From a candidate division TM6 bacterium UASB124 (GTDB taxonomy: Bacteria > Dependentiae > Babeliae > Babeliales > RVW-14): 7,596 nucleotides of DNA. The position numbers and the translations under genes are program-made. The stretch lies in contig LDIV01000002.1 of the NCBI GenBank assembly GCA_001468855.1, positions 65,612-73,207 on the forward strand, in the 5' to 3' direction. Under the pieces are notes generated by a model, which worked only from the letters and a program-made list of their open reading frames with translations, made no database searches and was not told where the DNA came from. This document shows, in pieces, positions 1 to 6,300 of this stretch (the stretch's first letter is position 1; each line of letters starts with the position of its first letter).

Positions 1-319
1 CTCCAAGCTACGGATGTGGTATTACCGGTTTCAGTTGTTGAATGAACAGGTGTAAGACTTTCACTGTCAAGTCTATACAATCTATTTACCTGTCCATCAT
101 TACCAACGGAGAGATATCGACCATCCGGGCTCCATGCTACGGATGTGGTATTATCGGTTTCGGTTGTTGAACCAACCAATGTAAGACTTTCACCGTCAAG
201 TCTATACAATCTATTTACCTGACCGTCATTACCAACGGCGAGATATCGACCATCCGGGCTCCATGCTACGGATGTGGTATTATCGCTTTCGGTTGTTGTA
301 GCAATCAGAGTTAATTTTG
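1..319 (-). repeat. Near-identical 129-bp blade repeats (start of propeller 2, runs off window)
   Basis: Three blade units begin at 1, 130 and 259 with a period of exactly 129 bp, that is 43 residues, so copy-number change keeps the frame. The two full units at 1-129 and 130-258 differ at about a dozen positions by eye. Each encodes AWSPDGRYLAVGNDGQ, NRLYRLDGESLT and an STTETDNTTSV linker. The left edge cuts the third Trp-Ser. Given seven blades in every complete propeller here, about four more blades are expected beyond position 1 (inference). Confidence 0.85.
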
Positions 320-3200
320 TAAAATTGGTATTATTCGTACTACTCAAGGTTACCTTGTTATCAAAATACAAATTTCCCTTGGTTAATCTGATGCCTGTAT
401 GTGTGGTTTGTAATGTGCTACCGTCAAAAATAATTGCTGAAGTTTTATCAGCCATTTGAATCAATGTATTATCAGTGGTGCTTGGATAAAATTCAAAGGT
501 AGTGTTTGGATTGAAAATTAAATTTGAGTGTTGTGTAATATAACTTGGTCGTACTGAGCGGTAGCTGAACTTTGAAGTGCCGGTGATTTTAACGTCATTG
601 TGGATAAAAATCTGACCATTTCTAAAGGCAAAGTCATCATTGAATGATAAGGTTACATTATCAAAACAAGCTTTGCTGTACCAGTCGGTGCAACGAATTG
701 GCGGGCATGAGATGGTATTGAGGGTGTTTTTGATGGTCATATTCTTGAAAGTTACGGTAATGCCGCCGTCGACAAGAAGTTGAGCATATTTACCAAGAAT
801 CAAATTGTTTCCTTGGCCATCAAAGACAGTGTTTGATGAAAAATTGACCAATTGGTTGTCAGGAATAATCAGATCATCCATGAATTCGAAAGTTTCCTTT
901 GGTGCAATATTATTACCGTTGCTTGTTGTTTCCCAAATTTGATTGTCTTGTAAGAACAAAGTGTTGTTTTCAGACGATTTAATGATGTGGGTGTTTTTCC
1001 AATTATTCATGCTGTTGGCATTGGTAATTTTAAATTTAGAGTCATATCGATTGAGGGAAAGATACGAGTTGCGGCTATCAAATGTCCAACTGCTGTTGAG
1101 TGAATCGTGCCACAGTTTGCCAAAAAGATTAATGCGATTGGCGGATAATGAGTGGACGTCAAGGTCGTAAGATGGGCCGAGTGCAGAGTTGCCGAATGAG
1201 ATACCGGTGCGGAATACTTGGGGTTGAGTATCGAATCTATAGTTAACTGTATAATATTGAAATTCACTTCCACCGGCTGTTTGCCCGCCTAAGAAAATAT
1301 AATTTTCATCAAGACTCCACGCAACAGAATACAAAGCATCATAGGTTACGCCATAACCTTGGTGTATTAGTGGGCTTGCCGATAGATATCCGTTATTAGA
1401 TAAATATATCTGAAGTTCGTATCCACTAGGAGTTGATGGGGGATTAGACGTTTGTCCTCCTACCATAAAATATTTACCGTTAGGACTCCATAACAATGAG
1501 CAAACAAAGCCGTCACTGCCAAAACTTTTCGTCACAATGGGATTGATCGACATAACCCCATCACTAAATGAATAAATTTGCAATTCTTGCCCACTGTTAG
1601 GATATCCTCCTATAGCTACATACCTTACATCTGGATTCCATGCTATTGTTAGAATAAGATTATTGGGCCCATAGGACCTTTGGGCTATTGGCGATACTGA
1701 AAGTATCCCATTAGTAAATGAATAAATTTGCAATTCATTGCCGGCGCCCGAGTAACCGCCTACAGCAAGATATTTTTCATCCGGACTCCATGAAACCGAA
1801 TAAATAGTTTGACTTGATCCATAAGCCCTTTGTGCAATTGGTGAGGCCGAAAGAGTATTACTTGTAAATAAATAAATTTGCAATTCATTTCCTCCATCAC
1901 CAGTATAACCACCTACAGCAAGGTATTTGCCATCAGGACTCCATGAGATTGATTGTATTGCATGTGAATTTGTGCCATAAGTTATTTGTGTAATTGGAGA
2001 GGCGGAAAGGATTCCATTGGTAAATGAATAAATTTGCAGATTATTAAGTCCTCCGCCACCTACAGCAAGATATTTACCATCCGGACTCCATGAAACCGAA
2101 TGAATTGCCCCATAAGCCTTCTGAGCAATTGGTGAGGCCGAAAGTGAATTATTCATAAATGAATACACTTGCAATTCATTACCGCTTCCTGTGTAGCCGC
2201 CCAAAGCTATGTAATTTCCATTGGGATGTATTGATATTGAAAAAAGTTGCCCGTTGGTTCCATAATTTCTTGTTACTTGATTGCTCAATCCTATTGCCGT
2301 AGCATCTGTAATGCTACTCAATGTTACTTTATTATCAAAATAAACACTTCCCTTGGTCAACCGAATTCCCGTATGTGTTGTGAGCAATGTACTGTTATCA
2401 AAAATAATTGATGATGTTTTATCAGTCATTTGAATCAATGTATTATCGGTTGTGCTTGGATAAAATTCAAAGGTAGTGTTTGGATTGAAAATTAAATTTG
2501 AGTGTTGTGTAATATAACTTGGTCGTACTGAGCGGTAACTGAATTTTGATGTGCCGGTGAAATCAACATCATTATGCACAAACATCTGACCGTTTCTGAA
2601 TGCAAAATCATCATTGAAGGCAAAGATAACATTATCAAAGCAGGATTTGCTGTTCCAATCTGTGCAGAGGATTGGAGGACATGATATGGTGTTGAGGGTG
2701 TTTTTGAAGATGAGATTTTTGAATGTGACGGTACTACTATTTGCCAGTACAAGTTGTGAGTATTTACCAAGAATCAGATCGTGGCCTTGGCCATCAATGA
2801 TAGTGTTTTTAATAAAGGTAAAAACGGAATTATCAGGTAGTCGTGTATTACCGGTTAATACGATGGCGTGTCCATTGCCCCAAATATTGCCGCCACCTGT
2901 AGAGAAGGTGACGGTTGAATCGAGGATAAGGTCAGTTCCTAATCTGAGTGTACCGGTTGTGCGTAAATCAATGGGGCCATAGATTGGTGTGCCAATAGAA
3001 AATGTTGCGGTTGCATCAGCAAGAATGGTAAAACCGCCCCTGAGTAAAACATCGCCGACGGCACTATCATTATTATGAAATACTACGTTTTTGTACGTTG
3101 TGTAGACTGTTGGGAATCCTTTATATGTTGTTGCAGTCAGTGATATAACAAAGGATGTAATTATACAAAAAGTAAGTAAAAGCACATGAAAAAACTTCAT
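1..3200 (-). CDS. Secreted modular beta-helix / seven-bladed WD40-like propeller repeat protein (3' end outside window)
   Basis: The reading frame is open from the ATG at 3200 to the left edge, giving 1066 complete codons with no stop. The start is supported by AAGGAG eight bases upstream and by a signal peptide beginning at residue 1. Domain order: signal peptide (about 1-23); divergent beta-helix-like scaffold (about 24-305); seven-bladed propeller (about 306-657) with SWSPDGKYLAVGG and ELQIYSF blade strands; hinge with FGNSALG; second scaffold (about 660-960); start of a second propeller with three AWSPDG blades before the edge. The scaffold has FDGQGNNLILGKYAQL and VTFKNMTIKNT strands, typical of secreted right-handed beta-helices, and a loop with three Cys (CPPIRC..WYSKAC) that suggests an oxidising exported location. 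No catalytic motif is visible. It is a tandem paralogue of the gene upstream. The role is unknown; surface display or adhesion is an inference. The extracellular export call is firmer than any function. Confidence 0.93.
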   Translation of the reverse strand, partial: MKFFHVLLLTFCIITSFVISLTATTYKGFPTVYTTYKNVVFHNNDSAVGDVLLRGGFTILADATATFSIGTPIYGPIDLRTTGTLRLGTDLILDSTVTFSTGGGNIWGNGHAIVLTGNTRLPDNSVFTFIKNTIIDGQGHDLILGKYSQLVLANSSTVTFKNLIFKNTLNTISCPPILCTDWNSKSCFDNVIFAFNDDFAFRNGQMFVHNDVDFTGTSKFSYRSVRPSYITQHSNLIFNPNTTFEFYPSTTDNTLIQMTDKTSSIIFDNSTLLTTHTGIRLTKGSVYFDNKVTLSSITDATAIGLSNQVTRNYGTNGQLFSISIHPNGNYIALGGYTGSGNELQVYSFMNNSLSASPIAQKAYGAIHSVSWSPDGKYLAVGGGGLNNLQIYSFTNGILSASPITQITYGTNSHAIQSISWSPDGKYLAVGGYTGDGGNELQIYLFTSNTLSASPIAQRAYGSSQTIYSVSWSPDEKYLAVGGYSGAGNELQIYSFTNGILSVSPIAQRSYGPNNLILTIAWNPDVRYVAIGGYPNSGQELQIYSFSDGVMSINPIVTKSFGSDGFVCSLLWSPNGKYFMVGGQTSNPPSTPSGYELQIYLSNNGYLSASPLIHQGYGVTYDALYSVAWSLDENYIFLGGQTAGGSEFQYYTVNYRFDTQPQVFRTGISFGNSALGPSYDLDVHSLSANRINLFGKLWHDSLNSSWTFDSRNSYLSLNRYDSKFKITNANSMNNWKNTHIIKSSENNTLFLQDNQIWETTSNGNNIAPKETFEFMDDLIIPDNQLVNFSSNTVFDGQGNNLILGKYAQLLVDGGITVTFKNMTIKNTLNTISCPPIRCTDWYSKACFDNVTLSFNDDFAFRNGQIFIHNDVKITGTSKFSYRSVRPSYITQHSNLIFNPNTTFEFYPSTTDNTLIQMADKTSAIIFDGSTLQTTHTGIRLTKGNLYFDNKVTLSSTNNTNFTKLTLIATTTESDNTTSVAWSPDGRYLAVGNDGQVNRLYRLDGESLTLVGSTTETDNTTSVAWSPDGRYLSVGNDGQVNRLYRLDSESLTPVHSTTETGNTTSVAW
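320..1224 (-). other. Second scaffold module of the downstream gene
   Basis: It begins with the hinge (GISFGNSALGPSYDLDV), passes LSANRINLFGKLW, a WTFDS..SYLSLNRYD segment and KITNANSMNNWKNTH, then the beta-helix rungs (FDGQGNNLILGKYAQL, ITVTFKNMTIKNT), the loop with three Cys, SKFSYRSVRPSYITQ, and the closing strand KVTLSS, where a second propeller starts. At DNA level it is a mosaic of the two internal scaffold copies of the upstream gene. Positions 873-1028 match 5935-6090 exactly. Confidence 0.8.
1225..2296 (-). other. Seven-bladed beta-propeller 1 of the downstream gene
   Basis: Seven blades are countable from the core tryptophan, or the His replacing it: codons beginning at 2228 (HPNG), 2090, 1943, 1790, 1640 (WNPD), 1490 (WSPN) and 1319 (WSLD), spaced 46-57 residues apart. 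Typical blade: SWSPDGKYLAVGGYTG, then NELQIYSF, then a loop with LSASPIAQ. The pattern fits WD40/PD40-like blades. The first blade (SIHPNGNYIALGG) and the last (FQYYTVNYRF) diverge, as expected where the ring closes. Inner blades are much closer to each other than to blades of other propellers here, indicating expansion or homogenisation within this ring. Ligand unknown. Confidence 0.85.
2297..3131 (-). other. First scaffold module of the downstream gene (divergent beta-helix domain)
   Basis: Residues about 24-302 of the mature protein. The first half (TTYKGFPTVYTTYKNVVF, then FTILADATATFSIG and TGTLRLGTDLILDSTVTFS) is unique in the window and reads as short beta-strand rungs ending in Thr/Asn turns, a typical N-terminal beta-helix cap region. 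From IIDGQGHDLILGKYSQL (near 2780) onward it matches the other scaffold copies, including the SCPPILC..WNSKSC loop, FSYRSVRPSYITQHSN and the closing strand KVTLSS, where the propeller begins. It lacks the hinge and the KITNANSMNNWKNTH segment of the internal modules, as expected for a chain start. Confidence 0.75.
3132..3200 (-). other. Predicted Sec signal peptide of the downstream gene
   Basis: The first 23 residues start with MK, followed by a long hydrophobic core (FFHVLLLTFCIITSFVISL) and then small residues, with a plausible signal peptidase I site after SLTA. The Cys at residue 12 lies in LTFC, where the -1 Phe does not fit a lipobox, so a lipoprotein is unlikely. The exact cleavage point is uncertain. 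No other membrane segment appears in the visible protein, which points to secretion or surface location and not a membrane protein. Confidence 0.82.
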
Positions 3201-3205
3201 ACACG

Positions 3206-3214
3206 CCTCTCCTT
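3206..3214 (-). promoter_or_regulatory. Shine-Dalgarno site fixing the downstream gene's start
   Basis: On the minus strand AAGGAGAGG lies just upstream of the ATG at 3200, with eight bases between AAGGAG and the start codon. This is near-ideal spacing and, together with the signal peptide, decides the start. Confidence 0.85.
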
Positions 3215-3245
3215 TTTATGAAAGTTATTGCTGAACAATTGGTTT

Positions 3246-3275
3246 ACTATAGCAGGAGTTAGGTGCTGGGTTCAA
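3246..3275 (-). promoter_or_regulatory. Sigma70-like promoter with extended -10 for the downstream gene
   Basis: Reading the minus strand, TTGAAC (3270-3275) is followed after 18 bases by TATAGT (3246-3251). The -10 box is preceded by TGC, forming an extended -10 element (TGnTATAGT). The predicted start of transcription, about seven bases past the -10, would give a leader of roughly 39 bases ahead of the ATG. The DNA upstream of the -35 is A/T-rich, which could act as an UP element. This is a motif match only; the organism's sigma consensus is not known. Confidence 0.6.
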
Positions 3276-3317
3276 ATATTGATAAAAGTTTTGGTTTTGT
3301 TGAGCTGATGTATTTAA

Positions 3318-3337
3318 GGGCTTGGATTTCCAAGCCC
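3318..3337 (-). terminator. Intergenic hairpin, possible terminator of the upstream gene
   Basis: A perfect inverted repeat lies 35 bases past the TAG: GGGCTTGG, a loop of AAAT, then CCAAGCCC (eight pairs, six of them G-C at the DNA level of the stem). On the minus strand it is followed by TTAAATACAT, only a weak T-tract, so intrinsic termination is likely but not certain. It lies upstream of the predicted promoter of the next gene, the expected place for a transcription-unit boundary. Confidence 0.5.
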
Positions 3338-3372
3338 ACATGAATTGGCAACAAGATGGATGGTTATTAAGA

Positions 3373-6300
3373 CTAGCTAATGCAATCGTACATAAATGGG
3401 CCAAATATATTTATGTTTGCTGCACTCAGGACATTGATATCTACATCGTAGGCTGAGCCTAGTGCAGAGTTACCAAAGACAATGCCGTTAGTACAACTTT
3501 GAGGGGCTGTGTCGTAGGTGTATGAAACATTAAAAAGTCTATTTGAAACAGTTGCTTCCCCTATAGCTAAAAAATTACCACTTGGATGCCAAGAGACACA
3601 CAGCGAAATAGGTGTAGCACTTCCCAAGTTGAACATAAAATCAACAGTGTTTCCATTAAATCTATATAATTTATCAGTTTGAGTACCAGGGCTAGCCCAT
3701 GTTGCGGATGCCAAATATTTAGCATTAGGACTCCAGGCTAAATCAATGGTGTCGTCGCTTTGAGAATCTATGTAGCAGACAAAGGATGTTGTGTTTCCAG
3801 AGAATCTATAAAGTTTACTTGTACTACTTTTAGAATTGGCATTAGCCAATGCTAAATAAATTCCATCAGGGCTCCATCGCACGGTTCTTGTATCACGTCC
3901 AGCAATATCAGCATCAATATTACATACAAAACTACATGTTTTGCCGTTAAACGTATAAATTTTACTTAAAGCTCCATTCCAATTTGCTACTGCTAAATAT
4001 TTCCCATCTGGCCGCCACTCTAAGCTCCATGTTGTATAAGCAGTTGCGTCAACATTGCATACATATGTAAATTTGCTTCCATCGAAGTGGTAAATTTTAT
4101 TTGTTTGGGAGGCTCCTGTATTATCGTTTCCAACAGCCAAATATTTACCGTCAGGGCTCCATGCGACACTTCTTGTGTAATATGCAATATCTACAGTTCC
4201 AAGCGAGGTACATGAGATTCCATTAAATGAGTAAACCGTATTTGCACTATTATAGTTGCCCATGACTATATACTTTCCATCGGGGCTCCACGCGATAGAA
4301 TTTGTATTGCGTGTTATATCATCAATGTTACAAACAAAAGATAATGTTGTGCCGTCAAGCCTGTAAATTTTACATACACTACTGGAGTTTCCCTCAGCTA
4401 AAAATCTGCCATCGGGACTCCAAGCAAGAGCAAGCGTACCATATGATTTAGAAGCAGCTGTTCCTGCTGTTACTGCATAAATTTTTGTATTATCAGTACT
4501 ACTCAAGGTTACCTTGTTATCAAAATACAAGCTTCCCTTGGTTAATCTGATGCCTGTATGTGTGGTTTGTAACATACTACCGTCAAAAATAAGTCCCGAT
4601 GTTTTATCGGTCATTTGAATCAATGTATTATTAGAGGTGCTTGGATAAAATTCAAAGGTAGTGTTTGGATTGAAAATTAAATTTGAGTGCTGAGCAATGT
4701 AGCTTGGTCGTACAGAGCGATAGCTGAATTTTGAAGTGCCGGTGGTGTTAAGATCATTGTGAACAAAAATCTGACCGTTGCTGAATGCAAAGTCATCATT
4801 GAATGATAAGGTTACATTATCAAAACAAGCTTTGCTATACCAATCCATGCAACGAATCGGTGGGCATGAGATGGTGTTGAGGGTATTTTTGATGGTCATA
4901 TTCTTGAAAGTTACGGTAATGCCGCCGTCGACAAGAAGTTGAGCATACTTACCAAGAATCAAATTGTTTCCTTGGCCATCAAAGACGGTGTTGGATGAAA
5001 ATTTGACCAATTGGTTTTCAGGAATAATCAGATCATCCATGAGTTCAAAAGTTTCTTCAGGTGCCAGATTATAATTGCTAGCAATGGATTCCCAAATTTG
5101 ATTGTCTTGTAAGAACAGTGTGTTGTTTTCAGACGATTTAATGATGTGGGTGTTTTTCCAATTATTCATGCTGTTGGCATTGGTAATCTTAAATTTAGAA
5201 TCATATCGATTGAGGGAAAGATATGAGTCTCGGCTATCAAATGTCCAACTGCTGTTGACTGAATCCTGCCATAGTTTTCCATAGAGGTTGATACGAGCGG
5301 CGGCAAGAGCATGGACGTCTAGGTCATAGGCGGAGCCGAGCGCAGAGTTACCAAAGACGATGCCGTTGGTGAGGGCTTGGGGTATGGTATTGGTGAGTGA
5401 ACTACTCAGGGTTACGTTGTTATCAAAATGCAGACATCCATTTATTAATCGTAGCCCTGTGTGTGTTGTTTGCAATGTGCTTCCATCAAAAATAAGAGTG
5501 GAGGTTTTATCTGCCATGTGAATAAGATTTTTGTTAATCGAGTTTGGATAATATTCAAATGTTGTATGAGGGCCAAAAATGAGATTTGTGTGTTGTGTGA
5601 TATAACTTGTTTGTGTTGTTCGGTAACTGAATTTGCAGGTTCCGGTAAATTCAACATTGTTATGAAAGAACATTGCACCACTGGTAAATGTGTAGTTATC
5701 ATTAAGCCTAAACGTAACATTGTCAAGACAAATGGTGCTGTTAAAACATTGTCCCCATATTGGTGGTTTTTCGGTACTGCTAAGGGTGTTCTTGATGGTG
5801 AGGTTTTTAAAGGTTACGGTTGTGTTGTTGTCAATGACTAATTGAGCATACTTACCAAGAATTAAATTGTGTCCTTGGCCATCAATGACGGCGTTGGATG
5901 AAAGTTTAAGCTGTTGATTATCAGGGATAATTAAATCATCCATGAATTCGAAAGTTTCCTTTGGTGCAATATTATTACCGTTGCTTGTTGTTTCCCAAAT
6001 TTGATTGTCTTGTAAGAACAAAGTGTTGTTTTCAGACGATTTAATGATGTGGGTGTTTTTCCAATTATTCATGCTGTTGGCATTGGTAATCTTAAATTTA
6101 GAATCGTAACGATTGAGGGAAAGATACGATTCGAGGCTATCAAATGTCCAACAGCTATTAACTGAATCCAGCCACAGTTTACCATAAAGATTAATACGAG
6201 CGGCGGCAAGAGCATGGACATCTAGGTCGTAGGCGGAGCCGAGAGTTGAGTTACCAAAGGTGATGCCGTTACGGAAGCCTTGAGTAGTGGTGTCGTATTG

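Larger units (their letters stand above)
3201..3372. other. Intergenic region between the two paralogues
   Basis: This 172-bp gap is the only non-coding DNA in the window. From the upstream gene's stop toward the downstream gene's start it holds the terminator-like hairpin, the extended -10 promoter and the Shine-Dalgarno site. A short imperfect inverted repeat (ATTG-TTCAG-CAAT) sits in the predicted leader but is too weak to call a regulator. No small ORF, tRNA or riboswitch was recognised. Confidence 0.8.

Noticed and set aside
1..400. CRISPR array suggested by regular repeats
   Set aside because: The 129-bp periodic units are coding, conserved along their whole length and have no variable spacers; they are propeller blades.
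943..1170. Plus-strand ORFs at 943-1170 and 5102-5284 with similar proteins (MSCKN.VLFSDDLMMWVFF)
   Set aside because: They are antisense to the same conserved scaffold segment (NANSMNNWKNTH) in two copies. The similarity is inherited from the real minus-strand coding sequence, and no ribosome site or independent constraint is seen.
2614..2982. Plus-strand ORFs at 2614-2982, 5461-5841, 274-459 and 7172-7354
   Set aside because: All lie opposite the long, continuous minus-strand coding frames. Their products lack recognisable domains and they are shadows.
3132..3200. Lipoprotein signal using the Cys at residue 12
   Set aside because: The residues before it are LTF, which does not satisfy the lipobox (small residue at -1), and the Cys lies within the hydrophobic core.
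3222..3240. Leader hairpin ATTG-TTCAG-CAAT as a riboswitch or attenuator
   Set aside because: The stem is only four pairs and A/T-rich, with no conserved aptamer features.
3510..4489. TolB-like propeller (PD40 motif SPDGKYLA)
   Set aside because: TolB has a six-bladed ring after a distinct N-terminal domain and is encoded with tol-pal genes. Here the rings have seven blades, sit in a beta-helix carrier and have no such neighbours.
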